Shown here: piece after piece, positions 37,721-47,839 of the stretch
How positions within the stretch are numbered: the stretch's first letter is position 1
Layout of the letters: every line of letters starts with the position of its first letter
Assembly: GCA_016342355.1 (NCBI GenBank)
Contig: JAEINP010000014.1
Location: forward strand, 1-64,000
DNA from: Desulfatibacillum sp.
GTDB lineage: Bacteria; Desulfobacterota; Desulfobacteria; Desulfobacterales; Desulfatibacillaceae
Length of the DNA stretch: 64,000 nucleotides
Direction: 5' to 3'
The notes under the pieces: model-generated
Seen by the model: only the letters and a program-made list of their open reading frames with translations
Databases searched by the model: none
What the model was told of the DNA's origin: nothing
Program-made: the position numbers and the translations under genes

Positions 37721-37907
37721 TCCGGGTTCTGTTTTTTATTTTGGAGGGTATTGAATGCTTGATTTATCCCCATTGGCGTATTAATAATCCCATATTGACT
37801 AGTGCCAAGTGGGAAGGAGGCTCTGTTTGACTAGAGCCGGGTTGCGCCTGCATTTTTTCATGCTTTTTCGGGCCTTAAAACAATCTTCTGATAAGGATCC
37901 ATAACTT

Positions 37908-38957
37908 ATGGTTCAAAAAAAGCGCTCAGTTCTCGTGACCGGGGTATGTAGCCCCTGGGGTAGAAAACTTGTGCCGCTTCTGGAAAATGACCCTGAATTC
38001 GAGGTCATTCTGGGGCTGGACTATAAGGCGCCGGACTTCACCCTGAAACGGACCGAGTTCTTTCAGGTGGATCTGCACAACCCGCTTATCGCCGAACTCA
38101 TCAAAACCTCGGAGGTGGATTCTGTATGCCACTTGCAGTTTTTGGACGCCTATTCCCATTCCGAGGAAATTTTTGACCTGAACGTCATGGGCGTCCAGGA
38201 TCTTTTGGCTGCCTGCGCCGCAGGAGAAGTGCCCAAGGTCCTGTTCATGAGCGATACCAAGGTGTACGGGGCATCCTCGGGCAATCCGAGCTTTTTGGAG
38301 GAAACCGCGGATTTCAAAGGGCCGTATCGCCATCCTTATGTGGGGGATCGTTGGGAGGTGGAAAAACTCCTGGCCAAATTCTCCAGGGAATACCCGGACG
38401 TCAAAATGACCATCCTCCGTTTTGCCAATGTGCTGGGGCCGGACGTGGACACGCCCATGCGCCGGTATTTGGAAGCGCCTGCCGTGCCCATGGTCTTCGG
38501 GTTTGATCCCATGTTTCAGTTCACCCATGAGGAAGACGTGGTGGCCGCCCTGTATCATGCCCTGAAAAGCGATGAACATGGGCCGTTCAATGTTTCCGGG
38601 GAGGGCGCCCTGCCCATAGGCCAGGCCTTGCGAATAGGCAGACGGGCGCCCGTGCCTTTTGGAGCTCCTTTTCTCCGGTTGTCCAACGTGTTTGTGCAAA
38701 AAACCCCTGTGGCGGACTATATTCCCATTGAAACCGATTTTCTTAAGTACACCTTTGTGGGAGACACCACCCGCATGAAGGAAGTGTTGGGTTTTACACC
38801 GAAATTTTCGTCCAAGCAAACCGTGATTGACTTTTTCGAGCATCTCAGGATACTTGGTTATGTTCCAAAGAAAGGGGAAATCGAGTCCAACCCGGAGGCC
38901 CATGACCTGTTGAAGGAATATATCCGGTCAAATCGCCTGGAAAACGAAACCATCTAA
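37908..38957 (+). CDS. NAD-dependent epimerase/dehydratase (SDR)
   Basis: A 349-residue extended short-chain dehydrogenase. The nucleotide-binding region is VLVTGVCSPWGRKLVPLL, a variant of GxxGxxG in which the first glycine position is relaxed. DTKVYGASS corresponds to the catalytic Ser/Tyr region, with the canonical YxxxK partly shifted to YRHPYVGDRWEVEK. RFANVLGP is conserved. The substrate is unknown but sugar nucleotide-type proteins are the nearest family. It is followed 8 bp later by the acyltransferase gene, with which it probably forms an operon. Confidence 0.8.
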   Translation: MVQKKRSVLVTGVCSPWGRKLVPLLENDPEFEVILGLDYKAPDFTLKRTEFFQVDLHNPLIAELIKTSEVDSVCHLQFLDAYSHSEEIFDLNVMGVQDLLAACAAGEVPKVLFMSDTKVYGASSGNPSFLEETADFKGPYRHPYVGDRWEVEKLLAKFSREYPDVKMTILRFANVLGPDVDTPMRRYLEAPAVPMVFGFDPMFQFTHEEDVVAALYHALKSDEHGPFNVSGEGALPIGQALRIGRRAPVPFGAPFLRLSNVFVQKTPVADYIPIETDFLKYTFVGDTTRMKEVLGFTPKFSSKQTVIDFFEHLRILGYVPKKGEIESNPEAHDLLKEYIRSNRLENETI

Positions 38958-38965
38958 GGATCTTT

Positions 38966-40180
38966 ATGAATCCCCAAGACCCAGGAAATAGCGAATCGTC
39001 CCAGGATACCCAATGCTGGTCCCTGACCGCCAAGGGAACCCGGTGCAAACATACAGCCCTTCCAGGCCAAAGATATTGCCAGGCCCACTTTCCCCAAAGC
39101 GATTCCCCGGACACTCCGGACAACGGCGACTCCGGCCAAATGGACAGAATCACCCTGCTTATGGAGCAAATCCTGGCTGAGATGATATCCTCCAGGCAGG
39201 GTATGGCCCAGACCGCCCAGGCCTCCCCGGGTTCAGGGGACACGGAACTCCTGACCCAAATCCTTGCCGAACTGGTGCAAATGCGCCTGAGGGATGAGCA
39301 GGGCCGCAATAAGGAGCCGGGCATTGATTTTGCCGCCCTTTTTGAACGGGTAACCACCTTTTTGGAAGAAAAAATGGCGGTGATTTCCCGCCGCATTGAC
39401 GGGGATTACGAGGTGGACAAATGGGGCCGGGACCTGGAACTGGTCACTGAAATGGAGCCCCTTTTCCGGTTTATGTACGAAAAATACTGGAGGGTGACCA
39501 CAACCGGTCTGGAGAATGTCCCGGCTGACGGCAGCGCCCTGTTGGTGGCGAATCACTCCGGGGTATTGCCCTGGGACGGAGCCATGGTCATCACTGCGGT
39601 GGCTTCAGAGCATCCCCAACCCCGTTTGATAAGGGCTTTGCACCTTACCAGGGCCACGGAAATGCCCATTGTCGGCCTGGGCCTGTCCAGGCTGGGTCAG
39701 GTTCAGGCCTTGCCTGAAAACGCCGAACGCCTATTAAATGAGGGGGAGCTGGTTCTGGTTTTTCCCGAGGGCGTGAAAGGGGTGGGCAAGCCGTTCAGCG
39801 AACGCTACCAACTGGCCCGTTTTGGCAGGGGCGGCTTTGTGCGGGTGGCTATCCGGGCCGGAGTTCCCATTATTCCCGTTTCCATAGTGGGTGCCGAAGA
39901 AATTTATCCCAACCTGGCCAATATGAAAATGCTGGCCTCCATGTTTAACCTGCCCTACCTGCCGGCAACGCCCACTTTTCCATGGCTGGGCCCCTTGGGC
40001 GTCATCCCCCTGCCCACCAAATGGACCATACGGTTTCACAAGCCTATTCAGGTGACGGACATCAAGCACCGTCCCGCCGAAGAACCCCTCCTGGTTTCCA
40101 AGATATCCAACCAGGTGCGGGATACCATCCAGAACAGCATTTACGATATCCTGAAAAAGAGAAAAACCATTTTCTGGTAA
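38966..40180 (+). CDS. Lysophospholipid acyltransferase family protein with N-terminal Cys/His knuckle
   Basis: A 404-residue protein. Residues about 10-45 carry QCWSLTAKGTRCKHTALPG followed by QRYCQAHFP, a C-x8-C-x8-C-x2-H-like knuckle similar to small metal-binding modules (DUF5763 style). A linker with Gln/Glu-rich helices follows. From about 170 a PlsC-type domain shows VANHSGVLPWDGAM (catalytic His and Asp), then FPEGVKGVGK and PIIPVSIVGAEE. Such enzymes acylate lysophosphatidic acid or related lipids at the inner membrane. The N-terminal knuckle is an unusual addition. AAGGA lies before the ATG. Confidence 0.85.
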   Translation: MNPQDPGNSESSQDTQCWSLTAKGTRCKHTALPGQRYCQAHFPQSDSPDTPDNGDSGQMDRITLLMEQILAEMISSRQGMAQTAQASPGSGDTELLTQILAELVQMRLRDEQGRNKEPGIDFAALFERVTTFLEEKMAVISRRIDGDYEVDKWGRDLELVTEMEPLFRFMYEKYWRVTTTGLENVPADGSALLVANHSGVLPWDGAMVITAVASEHPQPRLIRALHLTRATEMPIVGLGLSRLGQVQALPENAERLLNEGELVLVFPEGVKGVGKPFSERYQLARFGRGGFVRVAIRAGVPIIPVSIVGAEEIYPNLANMKMLASMFNLPYLPATPTFPWLGPLGVIPLPTKWTIRFHKPIQVTDIKHRPAEEPLLVSKISNQVRDTIQNSIYDILKKRKTIFW

Positions 40181-40431
40181 GTCCCTGCCAAAAACCAGAT
40201 TGATTCTTTATTCCGGTTGATTCATAAGAAGAGGGAACCGCACAGGTATTGGAGCATATTTCGTGAAGCACGCCTTTGTTCCGCCCGAATTCCTTCCGGG
40301 CTGTTACAGACTATGACTATGAATTCAGCGCAAAAAGAATTGGCCGCCGGAGATGAAATAATTGTAGACTTATTCCTGCATGGACAGGACATGCATAGAA
40401 CAAGCCTTTATTGGGAGATTTAGGAAGAACT

Positions 40432-41613
40432 ATGAAAAAGACTGTTTTCATCGTGTTGGCGGCAATTTTGCTCGGGGTTCTTGGGTGGCAGGTGTATCTT
40501 AAGGTCCAGGAAGCCGGAGGACTGGACAATGGGCGTAGGACCCGGGCTGTGGCGGTGGAGTCGAGCCCCGTGGAAAAAAGAACCATGCACGATGTGGCCA
40601 TTTTTACGGGGACGCTATACCCCATCTATCAGTACGTGGTGGCGCCTAAAGTGTCGGGTCGTTTGGAGCGGCTTTTCGTCAACATCGGAGACACGATTCG
40701 TAGCGGCGACCCGATCGCTGAGCTGGACAATGCTGAATACTTCCAACAGGTGGCCCAGGCCCGAGCGGAACTGGAGGTGAGCCGAGCCAATCTGCAGGAC
40801 TCCAAAAGCGGGCTGGCGACGGCAGCCAGGGAATTCCAGCGAGTCAAGGAACTCAGGCGGCAGAAGGTGGCATCCGAGGCGGAGTTGGACGGCGCCGAGG
40901 CTCTTGATAGCGCCGCCAGGGCCAGAGTGGAAGTGACTCAGGCCCAAATCAAGCAAAAAGAGGCTGAATTGAAGGCCGCCGAGGTGCGCCTGTCCTATGC
41001 CAGGATAAACGCCTCCTGGGACGAGGCGCTGGCTCCCCGCCAGGTGGCCCAGCGCTTTGTGGATCAGGGCGCCATGCTCAAGGCAAATGACCCTATCGTC
41101 TCCATTGTGGATACCAGTTCGGTTTTGGCGGTCATTAATGTTATTGAAAGGGATTACCCCGATATTCTGCCAGGCCAGGAAGCCGAAGTTTACACGGACG
41201 CCTACGAAAACCGGGTCTTTTCAGGCCGGGTCATGCGCCGGGCTCCGGTGCTTCAGGAGGAATCCCGTCAGGCTCGGGTGGAAATAGAAATCAAAAACCC
41301 GGACAGATTGCTGGCCCCGGGAATGTTCGTGCGGGTCAACATTCAACTGGCTGTCCATGAGAATGCCACCGTGGTTCCTGTTTCCGCCCTGGTGCGCAGA
41401 AATGGCGGGCAGGGGATTTTTCTGGCGGATTTGGAGGCCAAGAAGGCCAGGTTCGCGCCCGTTACCATTGGCATCAGGGAAAATGGGATGGCGGAAATTC
41501 TTGCCCCGGAAATTTCCGGGCAGGTCATCACTCTGGGGCATCATCTGCTGGAGGACGGTGCGTCCATATCCCTTCCCGGGGCTTCGGCCCAGCGCGGGGG
41601 GAAGCGCCCATGA
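40432..41613 (+). CDS. RND efflux membrane-fusion (adaptor) protein
   Basis: A 393-residue HlyD/AcrA-type adaptor. One N-terminal transmembrane helix (KKTVFIVLAAILLGVLGW) anchors it. The lipoyl half-motifs are VAPKVSGRLERLFVNIGD and YARINASWDEALAPRQV, separated by a coiled-coil hairpin (about 95-170, AQARAELEVSRANLQDSK). Beta-barrel and membrane-proximal segments follow. It bridges the pump and outer-membrane channel of the operon. The start at 40432 follows TAGGAAG; the gene ends with ATGA overlapping the pump start. Confidence 0.92.
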   Translation: MKKTVFIVLAAILLGVLGWQVYLKVQEAGGLDNGRRTRAVAVESSPVEKRTMHDVAIFTGTLYPIYQYVVAPKVSGRLERLFVNIGDTIRSGDPIAELDNAEYFQQVAQARAELEVSRANLQDSKSGLATAAREFQRVKELRRQKVASEAELDGAEALDSAARARVEVTQAQIKQKEAELKAAEVRLSYARINASWDEALAPRQVAQRFVDQGAMLKANDPIVSIVDTSSVLAVINVIERDYPDILPGQEAEVYTDAYENRVFSGRVMRRAPVLQEESRQARVEIEIKNPDRLLAPGMFVRVNIQLAVHENATVVPVSALVRRNGGQGIFLADLEAKKARFAPVTIGIRENGMAEILAPEISGQVITLGHHLLEDGASISLPGASAQRGGKRP

Positions 41614-44600
41614 ATATAGCCCGTTTTTCGGTTCACAGGCCGGTGTTTACCACCATGGTGACACTCATCGTCATCATATTGGGGACTGTTTCCCTGTCCC
41701 GCCTGCCCGTGGATCTCATGCCGGACATCTCCTATCCCACGCTCGCCGTAAACACCGCCTACGAGAACGCCAGTCCCGAGGAAATCGAGGAACTGGTGAC
41801 ACGGCCCATTGAGGAAGCCATGAGCGCGGTTCCCGGGGTGGAGGACGTTTCCTCCGTGTCATCCGAAGGCAACTCCAGCGTGCGTGTGACATTCTCCTGG
41901 GGAGTGGACCTGGACGCGGCGGCCAATGACATCCGGGATCGCCTGGACCGGGTCATACCCCGGTTGCCGGACGACGCGGACCGGCCCGCCCTGCGTAAGT
42001 ACGATCCCGCCAGCTTCCCTATCCTGATCCTGGGGGCTTCCAGCCGCCTGGACCCCATCCAGACCCGGCGGCTTATAGACGATGAGGTGCAGTACCGCAT
42101 AGAGCGTGTGCCCGGGGTTGCGGCCGTGGATGTATGGGGTGGGCTGGAAAGGGAAATCCATGTGGACCTTTTCCCGGACAAGCTGAAGGCCCTCCACATT
42201 CCTCTGGACCAAGTGGTGGAGGCTATCAAATCCGCCAACATCACCCTGCCAGCCGGAAGTGTGGAGTCTGGCAACTATGACATCACGTTGCGCACCCCGG
42301 GTCAGTTTGTGGATATCGGGCAGATACGGGAAACAACCCTGATCGTGCGGGACGGCGTACCCATAAAGCTCTCGGAAGTGGCGGAGGTGACTGACCGGTG
42401 GCAAAAAGTTCAACGCATTATCCGGGTGAACGGCCTGCCCGGACTTAGGCTTTCCGTGAACAAACAGTCGGGCACCAACACCGTGGAGGTGGCTCAGAGG
42501 GTGCTTGCCGAAATTGATGCAATCAACGAGGACATCCCACAGATAACAGTGTCTCCCATCATCGACACCTCGGAATACATCCGGCGCTCCATTAGGAACG
42601 TGGGCTCCTCGGCCCTTTACGGAGGGCTGTTCGCCATTATGGTGCTTCTGGTTTTTTTAAGGAGCGTCAGAAGCACCGTGGTCATCAGCCTGGCCATTCC
42701 CGTGTCCATTGTCGCCACCTTCGCCATGGTCTATTTTGGCGGGTACACCCTCAACCTCATGACATTGGGAGGATTGGCCCTGGGGGTGGGCATGCTGGTG
42801 GACAACGCCATCGTGGTTTTGGAAAATATTTTTCGAATACGGTCCACAGGCGTGGGACCCATCCAGGCCGCCATCCGGGGCGCCGAGGAAGTGACAGGCG
42901 CCATTGTCGCCAGCACCCTCACCACCCTGGTGATTTTTTTGCCGCTGGTGTTTGTCCGGGGTATGGCCGGAGCCATGTTCAAACAACTCGCCCTGGTGGT
43001 ATCCTTCGCCCTGTTGTGCTCTTTGGGCATGGCGTTGACCCTCATTCCCATGCTGTCTTCCCGTTTTTTTAAACGCTCCGCCCTGGAAGGCGCCACGCTG
43101 CAAGGGATTGGACATCGCATGCTGCGCGCCTCGGAATCCATATTTTCAAGTTTGGAATTGGCCTACAAAGACCTGCTGAGTCAGGCGCTTAATCATCGAT
43201 TTCTGGTGGTGGTCCTGGCCCTGGCTGTTCTTGCGGGAAGCCTTGCTCTGGCGCCGCTGGTTGGCACGGAACTCATGCCCCAGGCTGATGAAGGGGAAGT
43301 CCGGGTCAACATGGAGATGGAGGTCGGCACCCGCCTGGATGTAACGGATCAGAGCGTTCGGAAGGTCGCGGAGATAATTTACCGGGAAGTTCCGGAAATC
43401 AAAAACGTGGTGACCAGCATTGGCGGGTCTCTACGGCACGGGGGAGGGGGCCACGTGGCTGAATTTCGCATCGCCCTCCAACCCAAACTCGAACGGACCC
43501 GCTCCAGTGAGGAGATCGCGAACGTGCTCCGGAAAAAACTGGCCAATATTCCCGGCGCGGAAATCCGGACGCGGGCTGGTCAGGGCTTGTTTCTTATTAG
43601 ACGCATGACCGGTGGGACCGAACGGGTGGAGGTGGAAATTCGGGGATATGACCTGGAAACTTCCGGGGCTTTGGCCATGCGGGTAAAGGAAATTGTGGAA
43701 AAGGTCCAGGGTGTCACCGACGCTCAGGTCAGCCGGGACCTGGGCGCCCCGGAACGCATCATTACCGTGGACCGGGCCAAGGCCGAAGCCCTGAAGGTTT
43801 CCCTGAAAGACGTGGCGGAAACCCTTCAGACCGTGCTTTCAGGTACTCTGGCCGGCAACTTCCGTGAGGGGGGAGACGAATACCCCATACGCGTTAAACT
43901 AAAGGACGCGGAAAAACAATCGGTTCGGGAAATCACAGATCTTTCTGTCACCAACGCCGATGGCGTGCCCGTGGTGCTGAGAAATATTATTTCGCTAACA
44001 CCCCATCTGGGGCCTGTCCAGATCGAACGCAAGGACCAGGAGCGCATTGTTACAATCCGGGCCAACATCGAAGGCCGGGACCTTGGTTCCATCCTGGGGG
44101 ATATCCGGGAGGAACTCCGGAACGTGCCCGAACCCCGGGGATTTTCCATCGGGTTTGGCGGAGACTATGAAGAGCAACAAAAAGCCTTTCGGGAACTGGC
44201 TTTGGGGCTGGTCCTGGCCCTGGTCCTGGTTTATATGGTCATGGCCTGCCTGTATGAATCCCTGCGCGACCCCTTTGTGGTTATGTTCTCCGTGCCGCTT
44301 GCTATTGTCGGCGTGGTTCTCATGCTTTTTTTGACTGGCACTACTTTCAACATGCAGTCTTACATCGGATGCATCATGCTCGGGGGCATCGTGGTGAATA
44401 ACGCCATCCTTTTGGTGGATTACACCAACCTGTTGCGCCGGGAGAACAATATGCCCATGCGCGAAGCTATCGAGGAGGCGGGCCGAAGGAGGCTCAGGCC
44501 CATACTTATGACGGCCCTGACCACGGTGTTCGGTCTTATTCCCCTGGCTCTGGGCATGGGAGAAGGCGGTGAGGCCCAGGCGCCCATGGCCAGGGCGGTT

Positions 44601-44747
44601 ATCGGAGGCCTCATGAGCTCCACCCTCATTACACTGGTGGTTATTCCCGTTGTTTACTCCCTTTTTGAGGGAAAAAAAGGTCGCAGGCTGATCTCCGAAA
44701 AAAATATGGAAGACGCCCTTGCCCAAAATATTGGAGGAAATCAGTGA
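41610..44747 (+). CDS. RND efflux pump, inner membrane permease (HAE1-like)
   Basis: A 1045-residue resistance-nodulation-division pump, near the usual 1030-1050 residues. It has twelve predicted helices and two large periplasmic loops. The first (about 35-335) contains [15 protein letters not shown] and [13 protein letters not shown]4 shows [17 protein letters not shown] with the proton-relay Asp; the second acidic residue of DD-type pumps is Asn here. The [13 protein letters not shown] motif opens the second half. It exports drugs, lipids or other small molecules; the substrate is not predictable. It overlaps both neighbouring genes by four bases. Confidence 0.95.
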   Translation: MNIARFSVHRPVFTTMVTLIVIILGTVSLSRLPVDLMPDISYPTLAVNTAYENASPEEIEELVTRPIEEAMSAVPGVEDVSSVSSEGNSSVRVTFSWGVDLDAAANDIRDRLDRVIPRLPDDADRPALRKYDPASFPILILGASSRLDPIQTRRLIDDEVQYRIERVPGVAAVDVWGGLEREIHVDLFPDKLKALHIPLDQVVEAIKSANITLPAGSVESGNYDITLRTPGQFVDIGQIRETTLIVRDGVPIKLSEVAEVTDRWQKVQRIIRVNGLPGLRLSVNKQSGTNTVEVAQRVLAEIDAINEDIPQITVSPIIDTSEYIRRSIRNVGSSALYGGLFAIMVLLVFLRSVRSTVVISLAIPVSIVATFAMVYFGGYTLNLMTLGGLALGVGMLVDNAIVVLENIFRIRSTGVGPIQAAIRGAEEVTGAIVASTLTTLVIFLPLVFVRGMAGAMFKQLALVVSFALLCSLGMALTLIPMLSSRFFKRSALEGATLQGIGHRMLRASESIFSSLELAYKDLLSQALNHRFLVVVLALAVLAGSLALAPLVGTELMPQADEGEVRVNMEMEVGTRLDVTDQSVRKVAEIIYREVPEIKNVVTSIGGSLRHGGGGHVAEFRIALQPKLERTRSSEEIANVLRKKLANIPGAEIRTRAGQGLFLIRRMTGGTERVEVEIRGYDLETSGALAMRVKEIVEKVQGVTDAQVSRDLGAPERIITVDRAKAEALKVSLKDVAETLQTVLSGTLAGNFREGGDEYPIRVKLKDAEKQSVREITDLSVTNADGVPVVLRNIISLTPHLGPVQIERKDQERIVTIRANIEGRDLGSILGDIREELRNVPEPRGFSIGFGGDYEEQQKAFRELALGLVLALVLVYMVMACLYESLRDPFVVMFSVPLAIVGVVLMLFLTGTTFNMQSYIGCIMLGGIVVNNAILLVDYTNLLRRENNMPMREAIEEAGRRRLRPILMTALTTVFGLIPLALGMGEGGEAQAPMARAVIGGLMSSTLITLVVIPVVYSLFEGKKGRRLISEKNMEDALAQNIGGNQ

Positions 44748-46294
44748 ATCGCCTTACAATGAATTCCTTTCTTCTTACTGCGGTTTTTGGCTTGATATTG
44801 GCTTGGTTTCCAGCCTTTGCCCGGGCCGGTGCAAATTCCCCTCCCAATGATCAGGCACAGGTTGACCCGGCGCCGAAAAGCTCCGCCTTCCTTTCCATTG
44901 CGGTGGGAGAGGCGGTGATTATGGCTTTGCAAAACAACCGTTCCATTCAGGTGGAAAGCATGAACCCGGCAATTCTCCGGACCTATGAGGACCAGGAATC
45001 CGCCGTGTTTGATCCGCTGTTTTCCGCCGGTGCGACTGCTTATAGCACCAGGGAAGCGGATGGCAGCGGCAATGAACGCGAAGGCGCCGGTGCGGAGTTT
45101 GATGCGGCGCTGGCAAAGAAATTACAAACCGGCGCCACTGTTTCAGCCGGAGCAGAGACAAATTTGGACACCGGAGACGATCTTCCCGATCAGTATGCAA
45201 CCCGGCTGGGCTTGGACCTCGTCCAACCCGTTTTTCAGGGCCGGGGACGGGCTGTGAACCTGGCCAATCTGCGTCAGGCGAGCCTGGACTCCTCCCTTTC
45301 CCAGTACGAGTTCCGTGGATTCACCGAAGCCCTGGTGGCCCGGGTGGAAACATCCTACTGGGATCTTGTTCTGGCTCAACGCAGGGTTGCCATTGTGGAG
45401 GAATCCATGGCGCTGGCCCAGCAACAACTCAATGAAACCCGCCACAGAATTGAGGTCGGAAAGCTCGCGGAAATCGAGATAGCCGCGGCGGAGGCTGAGG
45501 TGGCGCTGCGCAGGGAAGCACTCATCAATGCCAAAAGCCTGGTGGAATCCCTCACTGTGCGGGTGCTGCGTCTCATTCGGCCTCAGGATCTTGCCTTGCC
45601 GGGCCGGGACCTGTCTACAAAAAGTGCGCCCGCTGCGGATCAGCTGGATATGGGCCCCCTTTCGGACCACATAAACAAAGCCTTGGCAATGCGACCGGAC
45701 ATTAAACAGGCCGAACTCCTGATCGAACGCAATGATCTGGAACTGGTGAAGACGAAAAACGGCCTGCTCCCCCGTATGGACCTTTTTGTGAGCCTGGGCA
45801 AGACCGGGTATGCGGATTCCTTCGGAGGCTCCACCAGTGATCTCACGGGTTCCGCATATGACGTCGCTGGCGGCGTGGCCTTTGAGTTGCCTGTGGGTAA
45901 CCGGGATGCCAAGGCCCGCCACAAAAGGACTCTCCTTACCCGCGAACAAAGGCAACGAGCCCTCCTGAATATCAAGGATCTAACCCGTCAGGACGTGGAA
46001 CTGGCATACATTGAAAAGGACCGGGCCTGGCAACTGGTGGATGCCACGGCCATCACGCGTCGATTCAAGGAGGAAACCCTTAGGGCGGAGACGGCCAAGT
46101 TTCGAGTCGGAAAATCAACAGGCCTTCTGGTGGGCCAGGCGCAACGTGATCTTCTGGCAAGTCAGGTGGCCGAGGTGGAGGCGTTGATAACCTTTCTCAA
46201 GGCCCGCATCAACCTCCTTTTCCTGGATGGTTCCCTTTTGGCTACCCGGGGGCTTGAAATCCCGGAAGAAACAATTCATCTTCCGGAGTATTAA
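44744..46294 (+). CDS. TolC-family outer-membrane efflux protein
   Basis: A 516-residue outer-membrane channel of the RND system. A signal peptide ends near ARAGAN. Two OEP repeats are present, each with the long helical pattern (VETSYWDLVLAQRRVAIVEE and LIERNDLELVKTKNGLLPRM). The start is GTG at 44744, overlapping the pump stop by four bases with GGAGG upstream, so the three efflux genes are translationally coupled. It completes the tripartite pump. Confidence 0.92.
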   Translation: MNRLTMNSFLLTAVFGLILAWFPAFARAGANSPPNDQAQVDPAPKSSAFLSIAVGEAVIMALQNNRSIQVESMNPAILRTYEDQESAVFDPLFSAGATAYSTREADGSGNEREGAGAEFDAALAKKLQTGATVSAGAETNLDTGDDLPDQYATRLGLDLVQPVFQGRGRAVNLANLRQASLDSSLSQYEFRGFTEALVARVETSYWDLVLAQRRVAIVEESMALAQQQLNETRHRIEVGKLAEIEIAAAEAEVALRREALINAKSLVESLTVRVLRLIRPQDLALPGRDLSTKSAPAADQLDMGPLSDHINKALAMRPDIKQAELLIERNDLELVKTKNGLLPRMDLFVSLGKTGYADSFGGSTSDLTGSAYDVAGGVAFELPVGNRDAKARHKRTLLTREQRQRALLNIKDLTRQDVELAYIEKDRAWQLVDATAITRRFKEETLRAETAKFRVGKSTGLLVGQAQRDLLASQVAEVEALITFLKARINLLFLDGSLLATRGLEIPEETIHLPEY

Positions 46295-46377
46295 ACTTTG
46301 ACCTAAATCAGCGTCTTTTTCCATGCTTCTCATAATTATCTGCTTGAATGCAAACTGGTATGAGGACAAAAAAGTGC

Positions 46378-46407
46378 TTGACACTCCCCGGCCAATTCCT
46401 CTATGAG
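46378..46407 (+). promoter_or_regulatory. Promoter of the aroF-trp operon
   Basis: A perfect -35 box TTGACA (46378-46383) is followed after 18 bp by TATGAG (46402-46407), a moderate -10. Predicted transcription would start near 46414, about 40 bp before the Trp leader peptide. Confidence 0.55.
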
Positions 46408-46450
46408 TTCAGCAACGGACCATTTTGTCCGGGAAGGATTTTTTTGAACA

Positions 46451-46540
46451 ATGAATACCCTGAATAAAACTTTTGCTTTGAATAACTGCTGCTGGTGGCA
46501 GGCCTGGATGAGGTGCGTCTTCGTATCCGGCCCCAGCTGA
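46451..46540 (+). CDS. trpL: Trp operon leader peptide
   Basis: A 29-codon frame from ATG 46451 to TGA 46540. It contains three Trp codons in five positions (CWWQAW, residues 14-19), far above chance, and is followed at once by a terminator hairpin. GGAAGGA lies upstream. Ribosome stalling at the Trp codons when charged tRNA-Trp is scarce would free sequence that can pair with the terminator's left arm: CGTATCC inside the leader frame is complementary to GGATCG at 46567. It is too short for standard ORF calling. Confidence 0.85.
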   Translation: MNTLNKTFALNNCCWWQAWMRCVFVSGPS

Positions 46541-46566
46541 CACTCAGCTGACATAGAAAGCCAAAA

Positions 46567-46603
46567 GGATCGTGGGACGCATAAGCCCCACGGTCCTTTT
46601 TTT
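46567..46603 (+). terminator. trp attenuator, first terminator
   Basis: GGATCGTGGG (46567-46576) pairs with CCCACGGTCC (46587-46596) through one G-T pair, followed by seven T. It starts 27 bp after the leader-peptide stop, the standard position for an attenuator. Confidence 0.85.
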
Positions 46604-46616
46604 ATTTGTACTTCCG

Positions 46617-46651
46617 AAAAAGGCCGTGGGGATGATCCCACGGCCTTTTTT
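46617..46651 (+). terminator. trp attenuator, second terminator
   Basis: AAAAAGGCCGTGGG and CCCACGGCCTTTTTT form a perfect stem of about 14 bp with a six-base loop and T-tract, only 14 bp after the first terminator. The stem core GCCGTGGG/CCCACGGC resembles the first hairpin, suggesting duplication. Confidence 0.85.
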
Positions 46652-46712
46652 GTTGCACGATTTTCTCCGCCAAGAGCGGAAACACAAACACAACACTCGG
46701 GAGACAAAGAAA

Positions 46713-47732
46713 ATGCTGCTGGTCATGAGACAAAACGCCACTCAGGAAGAGATTGACGCCGTAATCGGAAATATTGAAGCCGCCGGTTTCACCGCCCGGC
46801 CCATCCCCGGCGGACACAGGATGGCCATTGGCATCCTCCATAACAAAGGGCCTGTGGACCCGGCGCGCTTTTTGGGATTGCCCGGGGTCAAGGAACTCAT
46901 ACCCGTAACCCGTCCTTACAAGCTGGTCAGCCGGGAGTTTAAATCCACCACCACAGTCGTTCGAATGGGCGACGTGGCCATTGGTGAGGGGCGCCCCGTG
47001 CTCATGGCGGGCCCCTGCGCCATTGAAAGCCTGGAGCAGGCCCTCACCATTGCAAAGCACGTCAAAGCGGCAGGCGCGGAAATGTTCCGGGGCGGCGCTT
47101 TCAAACCCCGCACATCCCCCTATTCCTTTCAGGGGCTTGGGGAGGAAGGCCTGAAGATCATGGCCCGGGTCCGGGAGGAAACCGGCCTGAAGATCGTCAC
47201 CGAAGCCATGGATCATGAGGTCTTTGATTTGGTGGAGGAATACGCGGACATGATCCAGATAGGCACCCGGAACATGCAGAACTTCAGCCTGTTGCGTCGG
47301 GCGGGGCAGTCGAAAAAACCGGTCATGCTCAAGCGGGGCATGTCCGCCACCATTGACGAATGGCTCATGGCCGCCGAATACATTCTGGAACGGGGCAACG
47401 AGCAGGTGGTCCTGTGCGAGCGCGGCATCAGAACCTTCGCCAAACACAGCCGCAACACCCTGGATCTTTCCGCGGTGTGCGTGGTGCGTAAGGAAAGCCA
47501 CTTGCCAATAATTACGGACCCCAGCCATGCGGGCGGCCACCGCTGCCAGGTGGGACCCCTTGCCCGGGCTTCCGCATCCACGGGCGTGGACGGGCTCATG
47601 ATCGAGGTGCACCACGACCCGGCAACCGCCATGAGCGACGGCGGCCAATCCCTGTATCCCGAGCAATTCAACATACTGGCCCGGCAGATTTTCGAAATCC
47701 ACGATCTGGTGAGCAAACAGGGCGAAATATAG
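46713..47732 (+). CDS. aroF: 3-deoxy-7-phosphoheptulonate synthase (DAHP synthase, type I-beta)
   Basis: A 339-residue first enzyme of the shikimate pathway, condensing phosphoenolpyruvate and erythrose 4-phosphate. The N-terminal 70 residues (LLVMRQNATQEEIDAVIG) are the ferredoxin-like regulatory domain of the I-beta class. The TIM barrel shows AGPCAIES, FRGGAFKPRTSPYSFQG, IGTRNMQNF, PVMLKRGM and DPSHAGG with metal-binding Cys, His, Glu and Asp. The start at 46713 follows GGGAG. It lies directly behind the Trp attenuator, so its expression should fall when Trp is plentiful. Confidence 0.95.
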   Translation: MLLVMRQNATQEEIDAVIGNIEAAGFTARPIPGGHRMAIGILHNKGPVDPARFLGLPGVKELIPVTRPYKLVSREFKSTTTVVRMGDVAIGEGRPVLMAGPCAIESLEQALTIAKHVKAAGAEMFRGGAFKPRTSPYSFQGLGEEGLKIMARVREETGLKIVTEAMDHEVFDLVEEYADMIQIGTRNMQNFSLLRRAGQSKKPVMLKRGMSATIDEWLMAAEYILERGNEQVVLCERGIRTFAKHSRNTLDLSAVCVVRKESHLPIITDPSHAGGHRCQVGPLARASASTGVDGLMIEVHHDPATAMSDGGQSLYPEQFNILARQIFEIHDLVSKQGEI

Positions 47733-47754
47733 CCATCCACAGGAGAATGAAGCT

Positions 47755-47774
47755 CCCCACGGCAAGCTGTGGGG
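47755..47774. repeat. Small hairpin in the aroF-trpE gap
   Basis: CCCCAC and GTGGGG flank an 8-nt loop, 22 bp after the aroF stop. It has no T-run, so it is more likely a REP-like or mRNA-processing hairpin than a terminator. Only one copy was noticed in this window. Confidence 0.45.
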
Positions 47775-47839
47775 TATCTCAGAAAAATAGCGCAGCAAGC
47801 TGATGGGTATTTACCCACAATAGAAAAAAAGGCATAGCC

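Noticed and set aside
40217-40423. A 68-codon frame ahead of the efflux adaptor
   Set aside because: No recognisable domain or good ribosome site; more probably the leader region of the efflux operon.
46567-46651. The two hairpins as terminators of the upstream TolC gene only
   Set aside because: They lie about 270 bp after tolC, behind a promoter and a Trp-rich leader peptide, so attenuation explains them better.
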